A stretch of 64,000 bases of DNA. Origin: Torreya grandis. Taxonomy: Eukaryota > Streptophyta > Pinopsida > Cupressales > Taxaceae. The DNA is taken from positions 1,958,001-2,022,000 of the forward strand of contig JARHVA010002128.1 of the NCBI GenBank assembly GCA_037957365.1, read 5' to 3'. The number at the start of each line of letters is the position of its first letter. The stretch's first letter is position 1. The notes beneath the pieces are model-generated. The model saw only the letters and a program-made list of their open reading frames with translations. It did no database searches and had not been told where the DNA came from. The position numbers were made by a program, and so were the translations under genes. Shown in pieces: positions 11,839-22,635 of the stretch.

Positions 11839-12300
11839 CTAGAGATTTAGAGATAAAATATTTAGACCTAATCCATTGTATATAAAGACATATTTCACTT
11901 TGCACCATGTTATGACAAATTCAATGTATAATGGATTATTATGCAAAGGGCCAATGGATGCCATATCACTTTTGTTGAAGGTTAATTGTTGGCCTAGGGA
12001 TAAGTGTCCAACCAAAGCTTGAAATTTATCTAGAGACATGTCAATAGGAACTTAGGATTGGCCAAGGAAATCTATTAAGATATTATTTTGGATGGTGGAC
12101 ATACATAACAAATATAAGATGGATACTTATGCAGGTGTCTTCTATATTTTCCACAATATTGAATGTATTTTCTTACACAATGGTAAATGACTTGTTCTTA
12201 TTCAGAATGGTGGGTTGAATGGGTGAAGTAGTAGATAGTTGTGGGCCTTGTATGGTAATTTTTGACTGAGGATTTATGATTACATAATGGGGATTAGATA
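11839..12300 (-). pseudogene. Element D aspartic protease (degenerate)
   Basis: This is the retroviral-type protease that would process the polyprotein. The minus strand has MASIGPLHNNPLYIEFVI, then VKYVFIYNGLGLNILSLNL (11839-12039). This matches the gypsy pattern in which the active site reads (I/V)D(N/G)G(S/A)..N(I/V)L. The catalytic Asp is Tyr here (IYNGLGLN). The copy in element E keeps the Asp but loses the Gly, so the two copies have independent lesions. Confidence 0.82.
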
Positions 12301-13580
12301 CATGACCATTGTTGCTAGAAAATGATGGTGGTAAGGGACTATATAGGATAAGTCTTGATTACTAGTGTACTTGTGCAAGGTCATGGGCCGATGATGAATT
12401 ATCAATATAAGGTCTAAAATTAGTAATCATTATTTACTAGTATGCATGTATGTGGTACTAGGTCAAGGAAGGATCACCAACATGGGTTAGTTGGTTATAA
12501 TTAATTAGCAATGGTCTTGTTTGATTAGTATTTGGTCTTAGATTAATGGAAATGGTGGAAATCCAACCTCCCACAATATGGCCTACAACCTTATTGTAGT
12601 CATATATAATTACATGGTAGGTTTGTTGGTTGTTGATGTTATTCTAGCCTTGATTCCATTGATTGGGCTGATGTTGTTAATTTTACTATTGATTTTGTTG
12701 GTTCCATCTCAATTATTGATAATGTTGTTGTTACTATTTTGGCTATTTTTTTTGTTATTATCAATTGTTATGTTATAAAAAAGGGTTTTGATAAATGGTA
12801 ATGTTCTAATTGGATGTGAAAGCTCCATTATCCAATTTTATTTTCCCATTTTCCAACATATTTTCAATCAAATTTTTAATTTGCACACAATGACACAAAT
12901 TATGTCCATTAACCTGATGATACTCAAAATTCATTTTGTTGATACCAATATGGATAAGGAATGCCCTTATGATAATGTTTTAGAATAGGCCATCTAATCA
13001 TATTAGTGGTAATGAGCTTGTAAAACTTGGATTCAATGGGATCTCTAAGGTCACTAAAGATGTGATGAGTAGGCATAGTTGTCCTTAGAGGAGGGGTTTA
13101 TAAATGTAAATTTTGTTGTGTTTGTTATGATAGTCTAGGCTACTAAATTTGATGAAGAGGTCATTGGTTAGGAGTAATTTACATATGTGGTGAAGGCTGA
13201 GTAGATGATGTTTTCATCATTTGGACATGTTGTGACTTAGCTACTTCATTTCCCTTAACATTCTTATTGTGATTGAACTGCTTGGGTTTGTCATATTATT
13301 GGCCTAGGATGGTTGTGATGCTTGTTCTTGGACTTGGTTCTAGTTTTAGTTTTGGCCATTTCCTTGATTTATAGTTTGGTTCTAATTTGATGAGGTAATT
13401 TTAATGGCCCCTTTGTTAATAATGGTCTCTTTATATCAAAAAACCTTTGTCAATGATTTCCTTAAAAGTGTGCGTACACTATAGCTCCAAATGATAAGAT
13501 ATCTTACTATGTAAATTTTTGGTAAACACAACAACTAGTTGCTTATCTGGTAGACTATTGATGAATTAGCTAGTAAGTTA
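12301..13580 (-). pseudogene. Element D gag, downstream part
   Basis: This is the C-terminal half of gag, cut off from its N-terminal half by element C. Starting at the insertion edge the minus strand reads FINSLPDKQLVVVFTKNLHS (about 13510-13570), then KISYHLELQC, which fits the end of a plant gypsy gag capsid domain. An Asn-rich tract follows near 12660-12780. The frame that runs out of the nested element at 22636 continues here when one copy of the 5-bp target duplication is counted. No zinc knuckle is visible. Confidence 0.82.
13576..13580. repeat. Target-site duplication, left copy (AGTTA)
   Basis: AGTTA directly left of LTR B matches AGTTC directly right of LTR C (22631-22635) at four of five positions. 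Five bases is the usual gypsy duplication length. Confidence 0.75.
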
Positions 13581-14782
13581 TATGATCTATAAATTTGACT
13601 CAAGAGGGGATGGTTAGTATGGTGTTAGTTCTAAAATGAAAACAAAATAAAATAAACACACTAATAGCATAACATCTCTAGGCCTAGACACTAGGGAGAG
13701 CTCAGTTAAAAAAAGCAAATGATAAACACAACTAAAAAGAAAGGAATCAAATAAAATAATTCTTTCACCTTCCTTGGATTCTCCATATACCTTTGGAGTG
13801 ATGGATTGTCTCATCTTTTGCTAATGAAGTCCTTGGAAATTGAATCTTGGCTACCTCTATCTCTCCTTGGCACCTTTGGCTTATAGCTTGGCTTAGCTTG
13901 GAATCAATTTGGCATGAAAACATTAAATTATTAAGACCTTTGAAGATATTTTAGCATAATAAATTTGCACCAAAAATAGCTTAGAAATGATGGTGTGAGG
14001 CCTCCTATTTATAGATTTTTGGATTTGATCAGAATCAACCTCAACCATCCATCTCAAGATTGAGATGTGTGGTTGAGGATTAATTCAATTTTTAGAATTA
14101 AGTTTGTAATTATCATAATCATGAGATTGGAAGAAGGGGAAATTAAGAGGCATTGAGGGAATTATGGAAGGCAATGATGAGGCATAGAGGGCATGAATCT
14201 TGATATTTGTGGCATTTATGGGCTAGGGATGTCTTCCCAAGAAATGAGGTCACTTGATGATATAGATATTCAATATTCATTTCCAAAAATAAGTATTTAA
14301 CAAGTTTCCATGGAATTTTTGATTAGGCCTTGATTTGGGTTAATTATCTCTTAAACATGATTAAGCACTTTATGTACAAATTACTCAAATTGATCAAAAT
14401 GCCTTGTTATTAGTCCTAAATTTGACTAGATTGGAATTAGAAGTCACTATCAGATGCATTAGATGCATATTCCCATTTAGGATGTTTCCAATAACAAATA
14501 ACAAAGGTGTGAGTCTTGTGTAAAATATTTGATATGAAAGATTAGTATAGAGCACATGGGTACAAAATTATGATTTTGAATAAAAATAAAATGATCAAAG
14601 TTAGGTGGCCCATAAATTGCATTTCCCTATTTAGTGATACCCTAGCCAAAATCAGCACTTGAATATTTTAGTGTCACATAATTTAGACGTTTTAGTGTTT
14701 TTAGGCCAAATTGAGCATTTTGGGTGGAAATTGGATAAAATCTTGATTGGATGTTATCAGTGGCTAGTTTTAGGTGTCTACA
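13581..14782 (-). mobile_element. LTR B (3' LTR of element C)
   Basis: The minus-strand start is TGTAGACACC at 14782. The far end reads AGATCATA, a one-base change from the AGATCACA of LTR C. Length is 1,202 bases against 1,196 for LTR C, and the two align throughout. Confidence 0.88.
14006..14014 (-). promoter_or_regulatory. Putative LTR B TATA box
   Basis: The minus strand reads CTATAAATAGGAGGCC. In LTR C the same place (about 21855-21866) has decayed to ATATATGGGAGGCC. Confidence 0.6.
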
Positions 14783-14800
14783 GTTTGCCCTTGTTTGGGA
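14783..14800 (-). other. Polypurine tract of element C
   Basis: The minus strand reads TCCCAAACAAGGGCAAAC, immediately before the LTR B start. It matches the element D tract at 4497-4515 at most positions. Confidence 0.75.
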
Positions 14801-15056
14801 AGGCATTGTAAGTTATAAGCACAGTAACATCTTCTCAGAGAATGAGAAGGTATTGTATGCCTACAACTACAATGATAATAAACTAACTGTATGATGCCCC
14901 CTTGAGGGAATGGTTGGCACAAACAGGTTGACAAATGGTCCCTCAAAAATAAAGAAGTGAAATGAAGGGACCAAAGAAAGGAAGGATGATGGGATGAAAG
15001 CACAATGATAGTTAAAAAGTAGTCAAAATCATTGAGAAAGCAAGTGGGATGGTGTG

Positions 15057-15328
15057 CAATGTTTTACCTAAAGGTGGTTATAAGTATTGTACCCTAATAG
15101 TGGCAACATGGTATGATAACACAATGATTTTCTCAAAGGTGGTTATAATCATTGAGAAGATGGAGCTACCCTAGTTAAGATAGACAAACAAGATAATAAC
15201 ATGACCCTATATAGGTAAAAAAAGTAAAGTGGTGACAACACAATGATTTATCCAAAGGTAGTTATAATCATTGATAAATGTAGGTGAGATGGTGTGTAAT
15301 TATTTACCCATAGGTGGTTATAATCATT
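15057..15328. repeat. Hairpin repeat array of element C
   Basis: Four units lie at 15057-15089, 15122-15154, 15241-15273 and 15297-15328, with the same core as in element D. The arms CAATGATT/AATCATTG are perfectly complementary over eight bases in the units at 15122 and 15241. A stray fifth unit lies at about 18072-18107. Confidence 0.85.
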
Positions 15329-16327
15329 GGACTCCAATTATGACAAACATGATAAACTTGGTTGAGGATGATGATAACCTAACATAAAGGGTAATGATGA
15401 ATTAGGACAACCTACTAGTAAGGAGATGCTTGTCTAAACTAATAAATATTGAAATTATTTCATGGTCAATTACTCTATATGGGATATGATTGGGAGTGGA
15501 ATCATGATGTTAGTTCTAAAGAGATACCTCCATTGTTGAATATACTTCTTAAATCTAAGGTTTATTATAGCACATGTTGATAAACATCATGGTATAACAT
15601 CATGATGACTTGGCCAAAATATGCATGAGGACTGACTCCTATAATCCAATACTCAATAGAAAACAATGCACCAATGATAGAAACCATGATGACAATGTAA
15701 ACATAGGAATATGGATAGATTCAAGTATAAATGTGGGCAAGGAATCACCTAATGAACACACATAAATTGAATCAAGGTAATAATGTTGAAAGCAAATAAA
15801 TAGGCACACAAACAAAATAAAAGAAGAAATAGACAAACAAACAATGCAATAGAAACCCTACAAACATTGCCCCTAGAAAATAGGTGACAACTTAACAAAT
15901 GAAGAAAATGAGGGAATAGAAGAAAAAGAAGGGGGTGGCCGAGCAGTCTCTATATGTACTAGGTAAGTGGATGCTGCCTACATAGTTCCATGGATGTAAT
16001 ATCCAATAAACAAATTTAGGCTAAATGTAGTTCTCCTAAGGAATGGGAAGAATGTGACAACTAAGGAAAATAAATAGAATAGATGTGATAGAATAATATA
16101 AATGGTCTTGCAAAATGGTAAGTGTATGAGAGAAAAAGGCCAAAAAGGATGGGGAAACTAAATGACAAGGGATTTTATTATAACTTAGTAAGGGTTACTA
16201 GAATCCTTAAGGCAAAGAAGTGGTCAATGTTTTTGTTCTTTTCTAATGATTTTTAAAATTTTTTTGGAAGTGTTTTGAAGGTATCTCAACTTGATCAATA
16301 ATGATGAGACACTAAATGGTTCAAGCT

Positions 16328-16423
16328 CACAAAATGGTGAGAGTGTGGCTTAGGTTGCTCATAAAATGGTGAGAGCATGGATTAGGTTGATCATAAAATG
16401 GTGAGATCATGGCTTAGGTTGCT
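16328..16423. repeat. Tandem repeat, 32-base period, three copies
   Basis: Copies begin at 16328, 16360 and 16392, each built around CATAAAATGGTGAGAGCATG with TTAGGTTG following. A single diverged copy lies in element D at about 6248-6280. Confidence 0.85.
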
Positions 16424-17189
16424 TAAAAAATATGGTAGAAATAGAATGAAATGATAGGAAGAACAAAAATAGATAGGAACAAAATGATAGGATGGTATGG
16501 TCTTGTGAAGGATAATGATGGTTTTTGATAGATTGGATAAAATGGTAAGAGCATTTCCCCTAAGTGATGGGGTAAATGGCTGGGTACTGTGATAATGACA
16601 AATGGATATGTAACAATGGTAATGGTATGATATATGTTGTTAGCTTGGGTGTGGTTTTTGACTCTATTGTTATTGATGATGGGGAGATGCACATCCTAAT
16701 CAATAAATGATACACACATAATACTCAATCATTTTAATTTCTAGCCCATACCTCATTTGAATAATTTCTTTGTCAAGAATAACCTATAGATTTGGTTGCT
16801 AAGAATGCTTTTGTGATCTTCATTGGTCATTGATTTTGAGTCCTTCATGTATTGAGACAAGGTATCTTTATAGCCTCTACAAAGGAAAGTGTGACTATGG
16901 ATGGTAAATAAGGACAAATAATGGAAGGTGGGTTTGATTGTGAAATATAATGGTAGATGATAATGGAATGTGGAATGATGGGGAAATAAATGAAGATTAG
17001 GACATTTAGTCACACGTAATGTTGATGATGCTATATTTAACATAATTTTGGTTGTGGTGGGGTTAAATACTTTTTCTCTCAATAAGACCACCAAATTTTT
17101 CTATTGTTTGATCTTGAGAGTAGCTACCATCTAATTAGGTTGTAGATTGGAAGATATTTTGATTTGATCTTTGATTTTGTCTTCATAAA

Positions 17190-17410
17190 GCAGTGAAGAA
17201 CTTTTGTGCTCAGCTATTAGTGCCTCAATGAGGTTTTCACCAATGAATTTGTCTTGATTGTCCTGTATCACCTCTAAGAAGGTTTCACTAATGAATATTG
17301 GATTTTGACTTTGATTATCTTTTAGTGTTTCAAAAAAAGTTTCACTTAAAGATGCTGAGTTCTAATTTTGATTGTCCCCTAACACCTTTGAAAAGGTTTC
17401 ACTAGGAGAG
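17190..17410 (-). repeat. Three tandem peptide repeats (SETF...DNQ)
   Basis: In minus-strand translation three consecutive units read SETFSKVLGDNQN, SETFFETLKDNQSQNPIFI and SETFLEVIQDNQDKFIGEN. The DNA units are about 57-65 bases, and the period stays close to a multiple of three. Confidence 0.75.
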
Positions 17411-18374
17411 TGCTCTTCTAGTACATGAATGTGGTCTTGGCCTCCTTACTCTTCTTCAATTGCTATGTCACCATGGATATAGTTCAACAAAGTGTGATTC
17501 TGTTGGCCCTAACTAACACTTATGGGAGATGGAATGTCAATAATATGGATATTTTGGTTGATTGTAATAGCTTATGGAATGGTAATGAAATGGGGAGAGG
17601 CTTCATAATCCTCATAGAAGATACTAGGATAACTTGTGTCAAATATAAATTACTCATCCTAAAAAACCATATAAGGATCATAAATGCATTCAAATTGATC
17701 TATGAGGCATGTGTAACCAATGTTGTAATAGTCATAAACATATTCTTCATCTAAATATGATTTTAACTCAAGGGACTCTATATCTAATGTTAAGACTGAT
17801 GTTGATTATAATTATAATGTTAAATTTGATGTCAGTTCAAGAATATAACCTGACTCTAATTTTGATTCTTCATTTGATGGGTACTCTATTACAATGATGT
17901 CTTGTTGAATGCTTGGTATTGGATAAGTAACAACCTATAATGGCATGATGGGCTGCACAAAGACTAGTTTGTCAAAGTGAGACTCCCTAAGATGGGAAAA
18001 AGGTTAAGAGATAATTCCTTAGATATTGTATTGTCAATAGGAGGCTCTTGAAAAATAGGCACATGGTCAAGGTAATTATTTTCCCAAAGGTGGTTATAAA
18101 CATTAATAAATGTCTCAAAAAAGACTGACTCATTATTGTGATACTCCTTGACAACTAGTATAGGATCAATAGGTGATTCATCATAGGATGACTTATAAAA
18201 AATGGTTGATTCAATAGAAAAATCTTGGATTGGTTGGTTATCTTGGCCTTGGTTTCCAATGAGTTAGAAAATACCAATTTTAAACATAGGTTAGTCTTCA
18301 AATGATTAGATCAGTTGAGGTTTGGTTAGGATTGATACTAGATGAGGAATGGTCTATGTTTAGATAATGGTAAG

Positions 18375-18740
18375 GCCTTGAGGAGCATGATTGAATGTAT
18401 GAGCCAAAGAAAAAAGTCTTGAGATGGTAATGATAGGGTGGCATGGAGCATGATTGCTTGCATAAGCTAAAGGACTAGGTCTTAGAATGATGAAGGGGCG
18501 TTATGGAGCTTGATTGCTCACACAAGCTAAAGGATGAGTCCTCGTGTAAAAATGGTTTGGTATTGTGGAACCTAATTGCTTGCACAAACTAAAGGATGAG
18601 GTTTAGGAATGGTAATGGTATTCCTTGGATATTGTGGAGCTTGATGGCTCATATAATCCAAAGGAGGGTTAGGGGTAGTCGATGATCAGATAGAAAAAGG
18701 ACATCATGAAACTTGATTTCTTGCATAAGCAAAAGCATCC
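18375..18740 (-). repeat. Six imperfect repeats of 60-70 bases in the element C ORF
   Basis: Units recur at about 18378, 18441, 18502, 18573, 18636 and 18705. Each has a TGGAGCTTGATTGCT-like stretch followed by ACAAGCTAAAGGATG or a variant. On the minus strand they encode short Ala-Ser-Asn-Gln-Ala-Pro peptides. Confidence 0.75.
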
Positions 18741-18952
18741 AAGTCTTCCTCATAAACCATATCATCTTAGTTGTGAGTTGGATCATAACCTGGTTCTTGA
18801 CTATATTCCATGAACTAATTTTTGAAAAGAGGGTTTGGATTCATATCCCAAATAAAATTATTTGTAGTTTGGTCTTGAAAGTCTTCCTCACAAGCATCTT
18901 CATACCAATCAAGGTCTCGAGTTGGATCCTAAGTTGCTTCATGACTTTGTTC

Positions 18953-19105
18953 TCATGAATGATTAATATGAGGTGGATAGAAATCTATCTCAAAAACCAT
19001 ATTAACATCATTGGGGTCTTGACAAAAGCCATAAAAGCCATTTTGTGTGGCCATTCTATCATAATTCAAATTATAAATGACTCCACCATAAGTGTAGCTA
19101 GACAT
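18953..19105 (-). CDS. Gag-like N-terminal peptide of element C
   Basis: A 50-codon minus-strand frame begins at ATG 19105-19103 and ends at TGA 18955-18953. It starts MSSYTYGGVIYNLNYD and continues through FCQDPNDVNMVF. The start of element D's gag (24829) reads MSHYTCSGIMYNLGY and then FVQDPYGDDVI. Element G's gag begins MEYTYNVEG. This shared opening identifies the true gag start in all three. The stop is probably a mutation rather than the natural end, because coding-like sequence continues to its left. The initiation codon follows a leader of about 2.3 kb. Confidence 0.65.
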   Translation of the reverse strand: MSSYTYGGVIYNLNYDRMATQNGFYGFCQDPNDVNMVFEIDFYPPHINHS

Positions 19106-21411
19106 ATCCACATAAATGATGAAAGCTATGAAACAAAAAAGCTTATGGTTCTACAAACTCTAAAAAAGTGATCCAAAGGACAAATGGGTCAAGCTTGGTC
19201 AAAAGGTGGAGTTGTATCTCCAATGTGATTTGAAAGTGGAGCTATATCTCCAAAATGATTTATGTTAAGACTTGGCATACAATAGTATATCATCAAATGT
19301 CTAATGCCAAATGTCATACACATAAAAGGTCAAGCATCTGATTAAATAACTAGCATGTTAAAGGTCTAGGTCAAAGTGTTCCAAACAAGGTCTAAAATAA
19401 TAAAGGGAAAATTTGAGTTGCTAGGTCTTTTATCCAAACCTGGAGTTAAAATCTAGGCTCAAATAAATAGGCATGATGTGATTTGATTTAATCTAACAAG
19501 TTTAGAAACAACTTTGACATAAACCTGACACATGGAATCAAACATAAACATGATCAATTGGCATAAGGCATAAGACAAAAATCTCTTTAATAAAGGTTGT
19601 GTTCTCCCAAATAAAGGCATAAACAATGATGAGGATAGGCTTTAAACAAACAATCTATAAATAGTTTTCAAATTTGGTTAATCAATTAACTAAAGTTATG
19701 CAACCCAAAAGATAAAGATATGTATATCAACCCCATAAATTGAGGCCTAAATAGAAATCAATTAATGTTTGGATCGAAACATGACAAGGCTAATTGAAAA
19801 CTCAATGTTGAAAACTAGGATAGGACCAAATAGGCTAGACATGATTAGATAGCATGACAACATAACATAGAGGTCTAAATGGTATACATAAAATGGTTTG
19901 AAACAAATTATTTTGATATAATGGTAAACATGTCTTGAAATAAATTGATCAGCCTAACAACATAAGCATGCTCAAATGATGTGGTCAATGTTATGTTTTA
20001 AAGACTAAAAAGGCTCAAAATGGTTTTACATGATTTTGGTATCATAACACTACCCTCTATAACTCAAATGACACACACACAAACAAGTTTAGCAAAAATT
20101 TCAAGGCACAAGTGTGGTGTAAAATGGCTAGTATAACACCTCTTTAGACAAAAGAGTGACGTATAGACAAATTAGTTTTGACATGGCTTATACACAAACA
20201 AACAAGTTTTAGTCTCAAAAACATACCAAATAAGAAAAATGATCAAAATATTCTAAGTATAACCATCCAAATCATAGTAAGGGTATGGAAAAATGGGGTT
20301 GACTAAAACTAGTAAGGTTTTGATCATTCTAGGGGAATCAATTACACAATGACTTTCATGTCAAACAATGCAAAAGACAAGCGTGGAGATTGGGTGACTG
20401 TGGCATTGGCTAGTTATAAAAAGGTCTAGTCTTTTTTACAACCACTACATCTTGATGCTCACTTAGTGTAGTATGATGTATAAATACAGATGCATCCCAT
20501 GTGAAACTCATAAGGAGTAAGTGAAGTCAATGTCGAGAGATGAAACCCCTAGTCAAAACTTCCCTAAAAAACTTGTGGGAAGTGATGAAATCCCCCTTGT
20601 AAGCCAAGTTGCATAAATAAATAAAACATGAAAGTAGAAATACTTTAGGGTCATTTTCAAGGTCACCCAAACTTTGATGAGTTTTTGGGGAGTGATTTAG
20701 ATCAATTTATTTCTAAGCCTTGGACTATGATATTTATAATAGGAATGGCACTTTTGATTCTAAGGGTTCCCTATAGGGGACAAATGGAAGAAAATAAATG
20801 AAAAATTCCTCTTTTTTCCAAACAAAATTAATCTAACTATTACAAACAAGAATTGACAAGTGTGTTCAATTTTAAACCCAAATAAAATGTTTGGTGGTGT
20901 TCGTTTAACCCCTTGGTCTTAGTTGCAAAATTTGAAAACATTCACCAAAAACATCTAAATATTCTTTGTTAAAATCTAAAACAAGGTTCCTAATCAATTT
21001 TTAAGCATGCAAAGGTGATTTAAACATGTTTTGAGCAAATTTTAAACTTGGTCCTATAGCAAAATTGTTAGCATATCCTTTAGCTTTGAAGCTCTTTTGA
21101 GTTTGAGACAACAATCTTTGGAAAAGTAGCTCTTGGGTCTATGTTTTTTGAAAAACACCGTGATCGATGTCAATTAATACCATCAACATTAGTTACAACC
21201 AATTGAGATCTAATTGATGTCAGTTCTACTAACCAACATTAGTTAAGCCAAGTAACTGATGTCAAAATTTTACTAACATCAGTTACTGTGTAAAAATTAT
21301 GGTAACCAAAAATGGCAAAATAAAGTTACAAAATCCATTTGTAAGAGTTTTAAGAACTCAAATAAATATTTTAGAGTTTTAAAAGGATATCCTTCATGTG
21401 TGAGATAAGTC
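19106..21411 (-). other. Leader of element C
   Basis: This long untranslated leader between primer-binding site and gag start is homologous in patches to the element D leader. Examples are 19190-19340 with 24935-25040, and 20640-20730 with 26565-26640. Both leaders contain a short-motif cluster near the primer-binding site (21165-21295 here). No coding remnant is seen. Confidence 0.7.
21165..21295. repeat. TGATGTCA/TAACATCAGTTA motif cluster, element C leader
   Basis: Within 130 bases there are ATCGATGTCAATTAAT, AACATTAGTTAC, TTGATGTCAGTT, AACATTAGTTA, AACTGATGTCA and AACATCAGTTAC, in alternating orientation. Related clusters are listed for the other elements. Confidence 0.8.
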
Positions 21412-21431
21412 TAGTCTCATTGGGCATGCCA
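21412..21431 (-). other. Primer-binding site of element C
   Basis: On the minus strand TGGCATGCCCAATGAGAC begins three bases after the LTR end (ACA, then TAA). The element D site reads TGGCATGCCTAGTGGGACC and the element G site TAGCACGCTTGGTAGGATC. All three look like decayed versions of one site with CpG positions converted. I cannot assign the tRNA. Confidence 0.7.
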
Positions 21432-21434
21432 TTA

Positions 21435-22630
21435 TGTGATCTAAGAATTTAACTCAAGAGAGGATGGTTAGTATGGTGTTAGTTCCAAAATGAAAATAAA
21501 ATGAAATAAACACACCAATAGAATAAAATCTCTAGGCCTAGACACTAGGGAGAGATTAGTTAACAAAACCAAATGATAAAAACAACTAAAAATCAAAGAT
21601 TCAAAAAAAATAATTCCTTCACCTTCCTTGAATGCTCCAAATGCCTTTGTAGTGGTGACTTGCTTAGCTTGTGCTCATGAATTCCTTGGAAATGGAAGAT
21701 TGGTTACCTCCATCTCTCCTTGGCACCTTTGGCTTATAGCTTGGTTTGGCTTGGAAACAATTTTGCATGATAAAATTGCATTATCAAGTCCTTTGAAGAT
21801 ATATGAGCATAATAACTTTGCACCAAAAATAGCTTAGAAATGATGTTGTGAGGCCTCCCATATATTTTTGGATTTGATTAGAATCAACCTCAACCATCCA
21901 TCTCAAGATTGAGATGTGTGGTTGAGGATTAATTCAATTTTTGGAATTAAGTTTTTAATTATCCTCATCATGAAATTGGAAGAAGAGAAAATTAAGAGGC
22001 ATGGATGGCATCATGGAAGGCATTGATGAGGCATGAAGGGCATGAATCTTGATATTTGTGGCATTTATGGCCTAGGGATGTCTTCCCAAGAAATGAAGTC
22101 ACTTGATGATGTAGGTATTCAATATTCATTTCCAAAAATAATATTCAACAAGTTTACATGGAATTTTTTATTAGGCCTTTATTTGGGTTAATTATATCTT
22201 AAACATGATTAAGCACTTTATGCATAAATTACTCAAATTGATTAAAATGCCTTGTTATTGTTCCTAAATTTGACTAGATTGGAATTGGAAGTCACTTCAG
22301 ATGCATTAGATGTATATTCCTATTTAGGATGTTTCTAACAACAAATAACAAAGGCACGAGTCTTGTGCATAAAATTTTATAGCAAAGAGTAGTCCAGAGC
22401 ACATGGGTGAAAAATTAACATTTTGACTCAAAATGAACTAATCAAAGTTAGCTAGCCCATAAATTGCATTACCCTATTTAGTGATACCCTTGCCAAAATC
22501 GACACTTTAATATGTCAGTGTCACATCATTTAGCATGTTTTAGTGTTTTTAGGCCAAATTAAGCATTTTGGGTGGAAATTAGCCAAAATACTAATTAGAG
22601 GTTATCAATGGCTAGTTTTAGGTGTCCACA
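21435..22630 (-). mobile_element. LTR C (5' LTR of element C)
   Basis: The minus strand runs from TGTGGACACC at 22630 (one change from TGTAGACACC) to AGATCACA at 21435, giving TG...CA termini. It aligns to LTR B along its length. Outside it on the right lie the target duplication and element D gag. Inside it is the primer-binding site. Confidence 0.88.
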
Positions 22631-22635
22631 AGTTC
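22631..22635. repeat. Target-site duplication, right copy (AGTTC)
   Basis: This pairs with AGTTA at 13576-13580. Confidence 0.75.

Larger units (their letters stand above)
14801..16750 (-). other. 3' untranslated region of element C
   Basis: This region is homologous to the 3' region of element D and contains no recognisable coding remnant. It carries four hairpin units (15057-15328) and a short tandem repeat (16328-16423), both listed separately. Confidence 0.65.
16990..18950 (-). pseudogene. Element C internal ORF, degenerate, repeat-rich, function unknown
   Basis: On the minus strand a coding-like frame can be followed downstream of the gag-like start, with scattered stops and frameshifts. 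It opens with six imperfect repeats at 18375-18740 centred on ASNQAP-like peptides. A Tyr/Asp/Glu-rich stretch follows, for example ESLELKSYLDEEYVYDYYN near 17750. It ends with three tandem peptides of about 19 residues near 17190-17410 that share SETF and DNQ. I recognise no enzyme motif, zinc knuckle or transmembrane segment. It may be a diverged gag extension or an unrelated captured ORF. Similar acidic or Gln/Asn-rich regions are common in plant gag proteins, so a structural role is the simplest guess. Confidence 0.5.
13581..22630 (-). mobile_element. Element C: nested non-autonomous Tat-related retrotransposon
   Basis: This 9.05-kb element is bounded by LTR B (13581-14782) and LTR C (21435-22630), which resemble each other along their whole length. 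On the minus strand, from the right: 5' LTR, three-base spacer, primer-binding site, 2.3-kb leader, a 50-codon gag-like start (18953-19105), a degenerate repeat-rich ORF (about 16990-18950), a 3' region with hairpin units, and a polypurine tract. No protease, RT, RNase H or integrase is visible, so it would have needed enzymes in trans. Leader, gag start, primer-binding site and 3' hairpins all resemble element D, the obvious donor family. Since it lies in D's gag with a target duplication, it is younger than D. Confidence 0.85.

Noticed and set aside
16753..17094. Minus-strand 113-codon open frame
   Set aside because: It overlaps the end of the element C ORF remnant and its 3' region. Composition is His/Thr/Leu-rich without a motif, and I could not support it as a separate gene.
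18713..19171. Plus-strand open frames of 81 and 70 codons
   Set aside because: They are antisense to the gag-like start of element C, which is supported by homologous starts at 24829 and 53288.
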